Notes under the pieces: model-generated
Told to the model about the DNA's origin: nothing
What the model saw: only the letters and a program-made list of their open reading frames with translations
Database searches by the model: none
NCBI GenBank assembly: GCA_949825025.1
Contig: OX463778.1
Coordinates: 50,616,829-50,680,828 of the forward strand
Direction: 5' to 3'
Length of the DNA stretch: 64,000 bases
Origin: Siphlonurus alternatus
Lineage: Eukaryota > Arthropoda > Insecta > Ephemeroptera > Siphlonuridae
In this document: positions 1 to 12,789 of the stretch, piece after piece
How positions within the stretch are numbered: the stretch's first letter is position 1
Layout: every line of letters starts with the position of its first letter
Position numbers and translations under genes: made by a program

Positions 1-1913
1 GAGTGATTTATTTTAAGTTAGCAATATTTTTGTTAAAGATTAAGTAAAAAAAAAATCATAAGACACAGTAAGAGATAGCAAAGGAGCATCACAACTTTTA
101 TAATTTAGTTATATATAAATATTTTTAGATTTAAAATGAACTCGTCCTCATGCATTACAAGTATAATTATAATTATATATAATAATTATTCATTACCGGT
201 ACATTAAACAGTAACAATCCTGAAATTAACAATTAAGAAATTTAAAGTTACTACAAATAATTTGGAAAACAAGAAAAAAAAATGTAAAGTATAATATTGA
301 ACACTTCTAAATATCTTCCTTTTTGTGTGTTCAATGTACAACGGGACAAGAAAGTGAACACCCTCGTGTGCACTGGGTAATTGAGCTGTTTGATTCACAT
401 GCCGTGATTAGATTAAATTTTAAATATTTGAAAGGAGAAAAATGCAAGCCATAAATACAACACAAGGGAAAATTACTTGTGTTTTTCTTCTTGAAAATTG
501 TATACATTTAAAAATGCAGCAAAATCATATGAAAAAAGCTTTATTTGCATATCTTAAGACAGCTCAAATTTTACCCTTGGCTGACTTGCTGCACCTCAGA
601 GTGACAAAAATACAGACTAGCGATTAAGTTTGAAGTTAGACGAAACTCATCTCAATAGTTTAAATTCAGGTTATTCAGAATTGCACACACCCACAACCAG
701 AGCAAGGGTAAAGTTCAACCTGTCCCGAGATGTAAAAATTGAATATTTTCAATTTTATTGCACTCTCCAAATTCTCTGTTCCTGTGGACTTTAAAAACAG
801 GAACCAATTTCTTTCAATGGGGAAATTTCAATAGATTAAAAAGATAGATCAAAATTAAAAACTAATTTTAAGAAACATATTTAGAAAGTTTTGTTGTTTT
901 CAAGTATAACACAAACTAATACAATGTAAGTGATGTTAAATTTGTCGCTTTCATTTGACTTAAGATTATGAGATTGAGTGTGAAATGCTAGATAGAATAA
1001 AAACTTGTTATCATTTAAATTTAGAAGTTATATTGAAGTTAAAAATTATTTGAAGTGCTGTGTGATTTTGTGACAGTTACAAATTTGTGGTAAAAAAGCA
1101 ATGTCCTTCAAATTTCAATTGCATTTGAAATCTCTAAATATGATCTTTTTTGAAAAATATTTATTAAACTTTTGACTACAAATTCTTAATTTTAGATTCA
1201 TTCTCACTCACTACTAATTATTGTGAGTTGTATTTTATTTCTATCCAAGCATTTATTGCCTTTTCACAAGTTACCTAATAAGCAATCGCAGTCTTTGAAA
1301 GATATTAAAATGAAATAAATCAAAGTGAGCCTGAGGCTTTGAAAGAGTGAAGAAAAAAAATATGCTTTAATTTGATTAAGCATCATCAAATAAATAATTT
1401 GGCATGCTTGCAATTTTTTAGTACATTACAAGTTAAGATTAAACATTGTTAAATTATTGTATAACAAGGGCAACATGAGAGTACGTCTCATTGGATCTTT
1501 TTAATTAATTTCTTAATTTTGAAACTCTTGAATGCTTTCAAATTAGGAATGTAAAATAGTACAATATGTCAAAAGTCTTATTGAAAAAATGAAACAGTGC
1601 CTAATTATAATTCTTATGTTGAGGATTCATGTAGTTCATGATCCAATAAGTCCTCACATATTAGGAAATCTATAGACAACATTGAGCTTAAGAGCGATTT
1701 TTTTTTTATCATTTTTTCTTTGTTTTATTTAAGTGTCTTCAACCAAAGTAATTTGAAGATCTAAAAAGCTATGAATATTTATACTTCATAAAATGTCTAA
1801 TAAAAATGCAATTTGTTTTCAAGCATAATTTCATGAATAAAATTTGTGCATCACCAAGACAAGTAATAGTTTCAAATACCTCAGTCATTACCTTTTTAAG
1901 TACTTTTAGCCAA

Positions 1914-1945
<32 letters not shown>
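1..1945. other. AT-rich non-coding flank
   Basis: AT-rich sequence downstream (on the minus strand) of the PIP4K2 stop codon. The short open frames here have no codon bias, splice context or recognisable motif, and I see no gene. The edge nearest 1,950 is probably PIP4K2 3' UTR. Confidence 0.6.
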
Positions 1946-1951
1946 TTTATT
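1946..1951 (-). terminator. Candidate polyadenylation signal for PIP4K2
   Basis: The minus strand reads AATAAA here, about 250 nt downstream of the PIP4K2 stop codon. That is a reasonable 3' UTR length, but the motif is common in AT-rich DNA, so this is a candidate only. Confidence 0.35.
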
Positions 1952-2201
1952 GTGACTTAGACGTAAATATCAAAGGTAAAGCTTATTCACCTCCCAATAT
2001 TGTTTTTAAATAACATTATTAGACATTAAATGTTTCATATAATATATTAATATTGTCATAACATGAAGCGGACTTGCTGATTGTTTGATTATAGAGACAA
2101 GAAGTTTAAATAGTAAGGTATTAGATAGTAGTAGTAAGCTGCGGTGAGAACAGACAGTTACGAGGGATATGGCAATGGTAACGTGCAGGAGAGAGTCGGC
2201 T

Positions 2202-5200
2202 CTACTCAATGGCCTTGCTGAGGAACTCAATGAAGCGTCGGCCATACTGCTCAGGGTCGCACGTTGAGATGCCCTCCACGTTAGAGCCGTACTTGACAGT
2301 CTTGGCAGCCTTGGCAGCCTGCTTCTTCACTCCGTAGTGAGTGAGAACGTCAATTATCGCCAGGAAGTAAATCTCTTTACGTTCAGCACCTGAAAACAAA
2401 CGCATTTGATTTGAATGAAAATAACTGCTTGTGTACATCTAAGCAGCTTTTAATGCAAGTAAATGTGAAACAATCTGAGGAGTAATGAATCACACAAATA
2501 ATTATTGAGCATGAAGATTAATATAAATAATTTTCTAACCCCCCCCCCCCTCTCCCAAAGACTAACGGATCCAACTTATTTTGCTGATAGTTAATGCCTA
2601 CTCATCACTTTAACCAACTGAACAAACTAAATTGTGTTACTCACTCTCAAGGGAGGGGATGGCGTAGATGTCCAGCTCTGGGATGATGCAGCCATCGTGC
2701 ATGGAGGCCTCTCTCACGAGGGTACGTGGGGAGTCTGGCGGGGTGGTGATGCCAGTGGCGCCGCCGTCCCTGCCCCAGCGCTCCACGCCTGAGCCGCTCG
2801 AGTCCTCGTCGTCCTCCAGGCCCCCATCCCCCTCGTCCTGCTCTACGGTGCGCTCCTCCTCCGCTCGTGTGCAGTCATGCAGGCCCAGCAGCAGCGAGTA
2901 GTCCATCAGGTGCAGCTTGGTCAGGAACTGCAATCACGCTCAGGATTACAACAAATTTAGGAAGGTGATGTAACTTAATTGATTATTACCCACTACCTAA
3001 AGCAAAAAAATAGCAAGCTTGCTTTGCTGTAGCTATAACAGCTTAGAGTGCCTTTTTTAAGTAATTAAAATCAATACTTAAAAATAGTTCCTTGACAAGT
3101 ACGAAATTTATTCAGTGAAATAGAAACAGACACCCAATTACAGGCTCGGACTGGCCATAAGAGTTGGTGAGCGATCGCTCAGTAGGCCCCCACGCTGGGA
3201 GACCCCTACAACGTTAAAAGTAGGCCCCCACAAGGTCAAGTAGGCCCTTGATATAGACCCGTACTCCTGTTTGCTCAGTAGGCCCTTTGAGCCCAGTCCG
3301 ACCCTGCCCAATTATGCCGAGGAGCAACAACTGACCCCAACGTCTGCGTTGAGAGTCTCGACCAGCTTGTCCTTGGCCTCGTCTCCGATGTAGATCTTCA
3401 TGCCCTCCTTGACAAAGTCGTTATCCTTGAGTGTCGGCAAGTCTTTCTCCTTCTCCTTGTCCGACGCCTCACGGTCCACCGTCGAGCCCTTCAGATCAAA
3501 CTTCCTGCACGAGCAAGCAGACACACGTTAAATTGCCTCCAGGTAATTAAAATGTGCACTTATAGGACTACCAAAATTAAATTTTGACTATTTTTTTCAC
3601 TTATATATCATTATATCATTATAATTTATTAATTTACTTTATATTTTTTCTTAGCTCAATTACTGATTTCAAAGATTATATAAGATATGAAAAATAAGTT
3701 GAAATGTTACAAAACCAACAAAATAAGCAGTGGTGCAACTAAGTATTGGCGTTTTGGTAAGAACACTAAATACATTATGGTAGGTATAGGAATGACATCA
3801 CAATACTTTAACATCTCAACATTTCAGTAGCAAAGGAGACGTAGAAATTTATTGTACCTGTGTGTGCGCAAGTGGTTGCTGAAAACGTTCCTCATGATCA
3901 CAAAGTAGTGCTCGACGCCGTCCACAGTGAGCCGGTACATGGCGAGGTACTGGGGCAACAATGTCTTGCCGTGCCTCTCAACAATGTACTGAGACACACA
4001 AAAACACAACACTCAACACTCTGTGCTGCACCATAATCAGAAACAAAAGTGTGCAGCCCTCAACCAAAAGAAAAGTAATATCATAGAATAACAGCAAAAA
4101 TAGCCATTAATATATTTTAATGGTAATCATGCAGGTTTTTCAGATATATAACTGAGTTAAAAAAGTCACATGTTGAAATGAAAGTGATGAGACAATATTT
4201 GTATAATAACTTTTTTTTTTTTTCTTTTCTCACAACGTGGCAAATATAATTTAATAGACTACTGTATACATATTCTTGGAAATAAAAATTCTGTTAATTT
4301 AGTTAAATTTTAGGTTAGTGCGTAGTCAGTATTCAAAGAGCTGAAAAACGTGAACTTTTTTTAAAAATGATTTTGTGTCCAGCATTCTCGCTTCAGGGTT
4401 GGCATTTGGTCAAGCTTTCAGACTTACCGGGTGGTAGTCCTTGAGGAACGAGTGCATCCTCTCCACCTCCTCGCTCGTCAGCGTCTTCATGATGAAGAGG
4501 CGGTCGTAAGATTGGTAGAACCGTGCACCGCTCTTACCGGGGGAGTCCACCGGAATGGGCTGAGATCTGAGCAAACAAAACACAGCATTGGCTGCAGCTG
4601 CTTACTATGTAAGCTAGAGTAGACTTGAATAGATTTCCTGTGTGTGATATATTACATTCTTCCATAATACCACAATAAATTCTTCTATAATACCACAAGA
4701 AGCATATTCACTAATATTCAGTTCAGATTTTATTAAGCTTTTTTTTTCAAGTTTAATTTTTTTTTTCTTTAGTAACCTTTTATGCAACAAGTCTAGAATG
4801 TAAAGTACAGTAATTAATTAATTATTTAAGCAATTGGTAAAATATATTATTCTATTTTATGTTTTCTGCTGGGTAAATATGGTATTTTACTTAATTAGCA
4901 TTTTCTAATTACGAAAAATAAATAATTAGCAATTTTTTTAATAAAAAATAGATACAGCACTACTTATTTGCTGTCCATGTTCAAAACAATATCCATCTAA
5001 CAAGAAAACCTTCGTACCTAGTAAGCGACTCCTTGTAGTCCTGGTCGTCAATGCCGAAACGCTCCCGAAGGTTGCGGAACACCAGGGGGCAGTACTCCTT
5101 CACTTTAAAGTGGCTCGGCATGTTCTCTCTAGAACATCACCAAATGACATAAATCCAATATCTTGTTAGTTGCTATTGTCATAAGACTAACTTGCAGATA

Positions 5201-7726
5201 TTGATGCTATGTGATGGAAATCATTAAATAATTACGATACTCTATAACTATTTCTTACTGTCACAGTTTTGTTCTGTTTGAAAGATGACTGAAATAACTT
5301 ATTTTTTATTGTAATTATTATATACAATGTTTATAAATTATGAAGTGTTACAAGATTAGTGATTTACAACTTAGTAAAAAATATTATTTGTTCATACACA
5401 GTAAAGTACATGAAATTAAGTATTTCATTTCAATTTGTCATATCAATAATAAGAAACGGTAATAAATAAGAATTACGATTAATCAATATTCAAATTTTTT
5501 TAATGAAAAATAGCAAAACAAGAGCAAATACAATGGGGAATTCTCTTACAACTCAAATTTTAATTTAATTACTATATTATGATAGGGTACATATTAACAA
5601 TAAGTTTGACTTAAGTTAACTCAAATTTGGGGACTCTGAAGGGTGAAGGGATTATTAGAATAGGGGCAAAGTATGCAACCTGCGCGCAAACCTGAAAATT
5701 GTGACGTAGAAACTCCCTAGTTCACACACAACAACTGCCTGATATCATAGTTTGAGCGTCAAGGAGTCTTTGGCTATAAATTTTAGTAACACGATCGAAA
5801 TCAGCGGGTTTTTCTACCCTAGTACCAATAGTTTTGTCTCTAATATCAGTTTATTTTAAGAGTGATAATCGAAAATATAAATTTATTGCAAGCCTGCTAG
5901 GCAGTTTTTACGTCACGTTTTGGCGCTAAATTCAAAAGAAGGAAGATTTTTAAAAAATTCCCTTGTCTCCAATTTTGAAGATTGAAACTTTATTGTTTTG
6001 GGACATTTAATTTCAAGGCATAGAGCATCTGAAAAAAAATTAAAATAAATGTAGGAGAATTCCCCATTGGTACTGTACTCACTTATTGAAAAGATGGTAG
6101 TCGACTTTGAGTTTGGAGTATGCCTTGAAGTCATCGGGGAGTAGCATCACAGGGATGTTCACATGACTAAGCTCGTTGATCTGGAACAAACCACGAGCAC
6201 CGTTGAAATTAAACACATCAATTTCGAATCTTCAGTTACGTGGCTTCAAGTTTTTTGTTGGTCAGGTAAAAAGGGAAATCAAGATCGATAGCGCCATAGC
6301 GTCCATTTTTTTTTTTTTTTTTTTTACATATTATTACAGCATTATTACAATTTTTTTTTACAAAAATGGCCTTAAGTGTTACTTTATTACCATAATATCA
6401 ACAATCATTGACAGCTTATGAGCTCCATGTCTGCAGAGCTATAACACCCACCACAAGATGCAGTATTACGCCCAGTAAACACAACCAACTCTGTCGATCC
6501 AGTGTTGGTCCAGTGCTGAGACTGTTGGGTCAGTAGTCAGTACTGTGCCAACACTCTAAAGTGCCAGTCCAACACATTTTTGACACTGTGTGTTTACTGG
6601 AACGCTGATAGTACAATATTGTACTGAGATATTTAAAAAAATCAAGCATAGGCAAATATAATAATATGGGAAGTGCATGGGTTAGTCTGTCTTTATTTCT
6701 TCAGTCTATGTCATCATGTTTTGTGTCTCCTTCTTTTTTTCCCCCTAGCCCCTCCCTTTTAAACCATCAACGTAGCATCTCCTCAAAAAATAAAAAAAAA
6801 CATTTTATGGCTGCATGTATATTTCTACATTAGAGAAAAAAGAAACTTTAACTTTGACGATGTGATTCTCTCATATCCGATATAAATCTAGCGTGTGTAT
6901 GAGTTACAGGAAAGATCACTGTAATGCACGGCATAAACAAATTTATATCAAGAGCCTGTAATCTAGGTTATTTACAGACCTTTGTTATTTTTTTTAACTT
7001 CATTCCCCTGCACTGTACATAGTAGTATCATACATATATGCATACAGTATGCATACTGTACAGTATGTACTGTATTCATCAATAATATAATTCGATCAAA
7101 TTCCATGATAATGTATTAAAAATTAATAACATTAAAAAGTGTATTCCATTATAAGTTTAAACATTTTTATGCATACTGTATATTATTACTACTGCAGTCA
7201 TTCTAATTTATGCAATGCATATTTAACACCTTCAATTAATAATGGGAGTGGCTCTATTTTAAAACTTTAGCTTAGGTATGCATACTGTAATACATGTATT
7301 TAATATTTGTGTCAAAGAATTGAATTACATCAAGGTTGAAGTCCAATAATAATCTAATATTTACATTATAAAAATGTATAGATAAACGGAAATGTGGTCT
7401 GTATACATTAAAAGTCTTCTTTTAATATTCGACTTCCTGTCAAGGGAAGGAAATAGCCCAAATCCAAAAAGGATGGGTTGGGCAAATTGGCGTACACCTT
7501 GAACAAAACCCTCTTTTAGATCATGGTATAGCTTTCTTTTAATTAATAACCCCCCCAGGTTGCTACCCTGGTTTGGGTGTGGGCTCACCGTGTGGTTCAC
7601 CCCCCACATGAAGACGGAAAGAAGCGGTTCATTTGCTCGGAACAGCTTCACTTTCTGGTGCTTCACGCGGAAATGTTTCTTCTTTAGCTTACTCAAGCCT
7701 CCCTGTATACGACCGCCTACACTCAT
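2202..7726 (-). CDS. PIP4K2: Phosphatidylinositol-5-phosphate 4-kinase type 2 (complete, 8 exons)
   Basis: Lipid kinase that phosphorylates PI5P at the 4 position to make PI(4,5)P2, on internal membranes and in the cytosol. Exons, 5' to 3': 7726-7589, 6180-6083, 5128-5018, 4566-4428, 3988-3858, 3504-3336, 2927-2645, 2389-2202. All borders are GT..AG and all phases agree, giving 418 aa, close to the usual 405-420. The N-terminus has [15 protein letters not shown] and MWGVNHT, then [20 protein letters not shown]. The glycine-loop motif SGARF is at about residue 128, DLKGST at 209, and MDYSLL at 270. A disordered acidic insert contains TPPDSP, as in type II enzymes, and the last exon has [16 protein letters not shown]. 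The ATG at 7726 is preceded by an in-frame TAA. The exon 6 donor is the weaker GTCAGT and leaves Asp-Val-Gly before FLTKLHL, where vertebrate enzymes usually have Glu. Intron 1 (1.4 kb) and intron 6 carry small transposons. Confidence 0.96.
3141..3306. mobile_element. hAT-type MITE, 166 bp, with perfect 8-bp target duplication
   Basis: The ends are imperfect inverted repeats: CAGGCTCGGACTGG on the left and CCAGTCCGACCCTG on the right. The element is flanked by identical 8-bp copies of CCCAATTA (3133-3140 and 3307-3314). An 8-bp duplication with CAGG-type ends is typical of non-autonomous hAT elements. There is no coding capacity. It lies in PIP4K2 intron 6, only 29 nt from the exon 6 donor. 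Confidence 0.88.
6472..6600. mobile_element. Short inverted-repeat element, probable MITE
   Basis: A 129-bp segment in PIP4K2 intron 1 bounded by the 12-bp inverted repeats CCAGTAAACACA and TGTGTTTACTGG. It is less AT-rich than its surroundings. The flanks TACGC and AACGC may be a degenerate target duplication. The interior holds further sub-repeats of CCAGTGTTGG type. Superfamily not determined. Confidence 0.55.
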
Positions 7727-8882
7727 GATGATTAAGTATGAATTTTATAGTTTTACATAACACAATAAAAAACTTTATACATTTATTACTTAATGCAGTA
7801 TTTCCACCCTTTTTTACCACACAAAATTTTTTCACACGAAATGTCAATGTCAGCTGAAATTAAGAGAATTATCGCCACCAGATGGCAGATTTGCATGAGA
7901 GTATTTTTTTATCGAGAGGGAAACCTACAGACATGTTTAAAACGTATTTTCACAAATAATTTTATTATTTTTAATTTTAGTATCATGTATTTTTTATTAT
8001 CTTCAGTTAATTACTGATGTATAATATGTATTTGATTAAAATTTTCTATAAAGCGTCATTTAAAGTTAAGAGTGATGCTATAAAAACATGTTCTACAAAA
8101 AAAAATGTTTAAAAGATTATGTTGTATAGATCGATGAATTTAATTGTTAAAGAAAAATTTGTGTATACCAGATAAATGTATAAGAAAGGTTTTAATATTA
8201 TATATAATAAGTCAATAATATATTTTATTTTTATAGCTATAATAGACGACTTGCAAAACCCCATTTTTAGCAAAAAGTAAACAAAAAAAAGTGACCCCCA
8301 GTTCATTGTTGTTTTGATTATGTGTATAAATTTTGCTTATACATTGGACCTTATGGGAAATTCACGATTTTCACACACAGATTTCAATATGTTACAAACC
8401 TACGTACGATTCTAAATATAAAAATATCACCGGAATCTGCAGTTTTTGGCCATTTATAATGCTGAAATGCATATCAGAAGAAGTTTTCTTTATTTTAATA
8501 TGGTATTATAACTATGGTATTTATAAAATATATAATTATTAAGATGGTTTTTTGTATCCTAAAAATATTGTACTGTAGGCATAAAATTCTATGAATTATC
8601 ATAAATTTTATGAACCATATATGCACCTGCAATGTTTTATATTGTTTAATTAAAACAATATAATATAAACTATATTTGTACTGAATAGCGAAAGCTAAAT
8701 AAAGATTATTTCAAATTTCAAGACGCGTTATTATAAATTAAAATATTTATAAAATCTAAATTATACTATGTATGCATGATAATATATAATCATAGCCAAA
8801 GGGCTATGTAATAATGCATGTCGGTCGACGCGTGATCGATCCTGTTAATATTTTTTTTAAAATCATACAGGGTTAATTAAGG
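7727..8882. other. Non-coding region upstream of PIP4K2
   Basis: AT-rich sequence 5' of the PIP4K2 start codon. It should contain the promoter and any 5' UTR exon, but I see no convincing TATA box, initiator or GC-rich island. The small open frames here look random. Confidence 0.5.
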
Positions 8883-8910
8883 CAGAGCCGTCTCCTAGAA
8901 GACGGCTCTG
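8883..8910. repeat. 11-bp-stem hairpin abutting a TTAA element
   Basis: CAGAGCCGTCT pairs with AGACGGCTCTG across a 6-nt loop. It lies directly beside the left TTAA of the next element and 3 bp after another TTAA-containing motif. It could be a tiny insertion or a remnant of a nested element. Confidence 0.6.
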
Positions 8911-8911
8911 G

Positions 8912-9343
8912 TTAAGGGTAAGATAACACGAAGCATCGATTGTAGTTTGTAGTAGTCCCATTTGATTAATTAACATGTAAACCTTATAAGCATAAGCAAC
9001 CTCATAATAATTCTGATTTTTTTTAGAGACGCGCGCGCGCAGTTCAAATCTTAGCACAAAATAATCGGTCGATCCGATTTTTTTTAATTAATTTATTAAT
9101 TTAGGTCTCCATGGGAAAGCGGAAAGCCCTATACTGAAAATTTAAAAAATTAATTTAAAAAAATCGGTTCGACTGATTATTTTGAAATTTTTCCACATTT
9201 TTTTGGTGCCAAGAACTGTCTCTAAAAAAAAATAAAAAAATAAATAAAAAAAAATCTGGATTATTATGAGGTTGCTAAAAGGTTTACATGTTAACCAAAT
9301 GGATCACTACTACAATCGATGTTTCGTGTTATCTTACCCTTAA
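8912..9343. mobile_element. Palindromic TTAA-flanked foldback element (divergent B-type)
   Basis: Bounded by TTAA at 8912-8915 and 9340-9343. The ends read GGGTAAGATAACACGAAGC and its near-complement, and most of the 430 bp folds back on itself. The arm sequence (TTAACATGTAAACC, then a TTCTGA-plus-T-run motif) also occurs in the elements at 16779, 27807 and 48574. The terminal GGGTAAG also resembles the elements at 40289, 47655 and 48157. No open frame of note. Confidence 0.85.
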
Positions 9344-9544
9344 ATTGAGATGAAACGAACCAGAATATATTATAATTTTACTATATTATATAACATTGTT
9401 AAGCAATATAATAATATTAGAGCTACAGCTAGAGCCATTAAATTACTGTATAAAAAAATGAGTTACATAAGATATAATTACCCTTCTTTTTCTGTTATAA
9501 TATTTTTGGTAAAAAAATATATATAGACCTATTAATTGTTATAA

Positions 9545-9644
<100 letters not shown>

Positions 9645-9675
9645 CCATATTATATAATATTATATTTATGTAATA

Positions 9676-9829
9676 TTATATACTTTATAAATAAAAGAAT
9701 TTAAAAATCCATGAATGATGTATATAATTATTTGTAATATATATATATATATATATAATATAAGTTAGTAAGAGATAGAGATGACACGCTATCAAGCCTT
9801 GAACATGACATTTTATATAAAATTATACC
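9676..9829. repeat. Third, partial copy of the palindrome arm
   Basis: About 150 bp that repeats, in direct orientation and almost without change, the part of the right palindrome arm from TATACTTTATAAATAAAAG to AAAATTATACC. It ends abruptly where the outer end of the left arm begins (GTAGATTTTAG). Confidence 0.85.
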
Positions 9830-10509
9830 GTAGATTTTAGAATAAGTTGAGCTTTCATCGCAAAATTTTCCACTTAATTAAAAAAAAAAAAAAAAATCTT
9901 GGCAGATAAATATTATTTTCTTGGATGTTTTTATATTCAATTTTGTGTTATAGCTATAAGCCCTCACTTAAATGGTATAATTTTATATAAAATGTCATGT
10001 TCAAGGCTTGATAGCGTGTCATCTCTATCTCTTACTAACTTATATTATATATATATATATATATTACAAATAATTATATACATCATTCATGGATTTTTTA
10101 AATTCTTTTATTTATAAAGTATATATTATAATTATGACAGTTATTCCATAAGGATTAATCCATCAATTGATTGATTAATCCTTATGGAATAACTGTCATA
10201 ATTATAATATATACTTTATAAATAAAAGAATTTAAAAATCCATGAATGATGTATATAATTATTTGTAATATATATATATATATATAATATAAGTTAGTAA
10301 GAGATAGAGATGACACGCTATCAAGCCTTGAACATGACATTTTATATAAAATTATACCATTTAAGTGAGGGCTTATAGCTATAACACAAAATTGAATATA
10401 AAAACATCCAAGAAAATAATATTTATCTGCCAAGATTTTTTTTTTTTTTTTTTTTTTTTAATTAAGTGGAAAATTTTGCGATGAAAGCTCAACTTATTCT
10501 AAAATCTAC
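9830..10509. repeat. Large near-perfect palindrome (arms about 330 bp, 12-bp spacer)
   Basis: Left arm 9830-10160 and right arm 10173-10509 are reverse complements, with differences mainly in homopolymer length. The spacer is CATCAATTGATT (10161-10172). Both arms contain the same 72-codon chance frame in opposite orientation, which shows the identity independently. I see no transposon termini. Either a recent inverted duplication or an assembly artefact would look like this. Confidence 0.92.
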
Positions 10510-10987
10510 ATTGCAAGTGCATGAAGTTTCCTGATCAGCATATATGTATTATTTATTATGCAGAACGAAGAAAGTTATTTATAATTTACAACTTTTCCTG
10601 CATCATTTTTTTAAAGTATATACTTAATTTTTAATCTACATATTCCGTTGTTTTTATAGTTTCTGATTTCTATGCTTTTCATAGTTTTTTTTTTACTTTT
10701 TATATTATGCGGTAAAATGTTAAATTAAATAAAAACTAAAAGAAAAAGTATCAAACTAACTCTCCTTTAGACAGAAATTAATGGATGAAAATAAAAATGA
10801 GGTGTTTTAATTAAATATATTTCATTCTTATTTTATTGTTACAATATTGCCACGATTTTCCATTTGAGACCTCTTCACCTGGAGGTCTAATATACACACA
10901 AGTATTTTACATATAAGGTATTGTATAGGTGACAGTGAGTACAAATTTAACATCATTTACATGGTTTAATTATATAATAATTAAATA
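10510..10987. other. Non-coding, 3' flank of the glycine-rich gene
   Basis: AT-rich sequence with no gene. The minus strand has AATAAA at 10832-10837, about 150 nt downstream of the glycine-rich stop codon, a good candidate polyadenylation signal. Confidence 0.55.
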
Positions 10988-12574
10988 TTAGTATGCCCCA
11001 TATCCACCCCCTCCAATGTGCTTACCATATCCTCCTCCAATACCACCCCCAATTCCTCCTCCAATACCACCCCCAATTCCTCCTCCAATACCACCCCCAA
11101 TACCACCCCCAATTCCACCCCCAATACCACCCCCGGAGATGGCACCATGTCCGATCCCGTGACCATGACCAATTCCTACCCCTCCAGCACCCCCTAGTCC
11201 TCCAATATGTTTTCCATAGCCTCCTGAAATTCCTCCGCTATAACCCCCAAGTCCTCCCCCAATTCCGTGGCCGATACCACCTCCCCCGATACCCGCCCCT
11301 CCTCCAATTCCGTGACCAATACCACCTCCTCCGATACCCGCCCCTCCACCATAACCCCCAAGTCCTCCCCCAATTCCGTGACCTCCTCCGATACCCGCCC
11401 CTCCTACAATACCTCCTCCAATGAGTCCACCCCCATATCCTCCTCCAACACCTGCTCCGTATCCTAACCCTCCTCCACCTCCATAGTAGCTACCACCGTT
11501 AAAACCCCCTCCTTGCTGTCCAGACCCACCAAACCCTGACTGTCCTCCGTATTTCTTACCATTAGTATACCCTCCCTGAGAACCGAAATCTTTGTGACCT
11601 CCTGAATGAGCCTCCTGTCCTACAGATCCCTTGTGTCCCTTCTGATCATCGAATGAGAATCCACCTCCAAAATGACCTTGTTTACCACCTCCATTAGCCA
11701 CTAAACCTCCCTTCTGGTATCCTCCCTTGAATGCCTCGCCACCCTGGTTGCCGTAGTGATCATCAACACCCTTGGAGCTGAAATGGTCGCCGCCGTCGCT
11801 CGACTCGTCGAAGAAGGTGGTGGTCTTGCCGGTCTCTTCCTTGTGGTGAGAGTTCTCAAAGCCTTCTTTCTTGTGTCCCTTGCGATGACCTCCCTTGTTG
11901 TTGGTGCCCTCGGCGTTCTTGCCGCTGCTCTGGAAGTTGGTGCCACCGCCGAATTGGCGACCGTCATTAAAGTTCTTGTTCTGGCCACTGAGGTCCTTGT
12001 AGTAGCCCTGGTCCTCCTGGTTCTTGTGTTGGACTCCAACATTGTGGTCGAATCCACCAACCCTTTTGGAAAAATATATGTTTTGTTAAACACGTTTTAA
12101 AATTAGTTCTCTTTGTAAATAAAAAAAAATGCAAATATCTCATATATAGGAGTCATATTATAGCTCATAAAAGTATGTTTTTTTAAGATTCTGAGATGAA
12201 AGTCATAATTAATTTAAAATTTAAAGAGCGATAAGCCATTAACATAATAATACATTTATATGCATGCAAATAAAATAAATAAATTATTTACATCAAAAGA
12301 CTCAAACTTTACTTGAATAACATTTATCTTAATTTTAATATTTAATCTTACGAGTCTGGTTTTGAATGAATGTTAAAACGAAAGCATGCTAATCACATTA
12401 TTGTCGCTGAGCAACTGAGCGGAAAACTATTCGAGGTTAATAAATAATATGAATTGAACTCGTCACCGTCCAACCTTCCGTGTCAATTGGTCATTGATGA
12501 GAGAAAACACCGTGTAAAATTTTCAGCTAATATCCATTCATAAATATAATTATATAAACCTCGCGAATTTATAT

Positions 12575-12649
<75 letters not shown>

Positions 12650-12670
12650 TCTATTTATCTATTTATCTAT

Positions 12671-12757
<87 letters not shown>

Positions 12758-12758
12758 C

Positions 12759-12789
<31 letters not shown>

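Noticed and set aside
8912..9343. Transposase or viral open frames within the foldback elements
   Set aside because: All copies here are too short and palindromic, with only chance frames. I found no autonomous element and no viral sequence in the window.
9899..10433. Two identical 72-codon frames on opposite strands
   Set aside because: They are the same chance frame read from the two palindrome arms. They begin at TTG, not ATG, and show no domain. Not a gene pair.
10993..12100. Several 66-143 codon frames on the plus strand
   Set aside because: They are antisense or off-frame shadows of the glycine-rich repeat exon, with repetitive His/Pro/Ser content.
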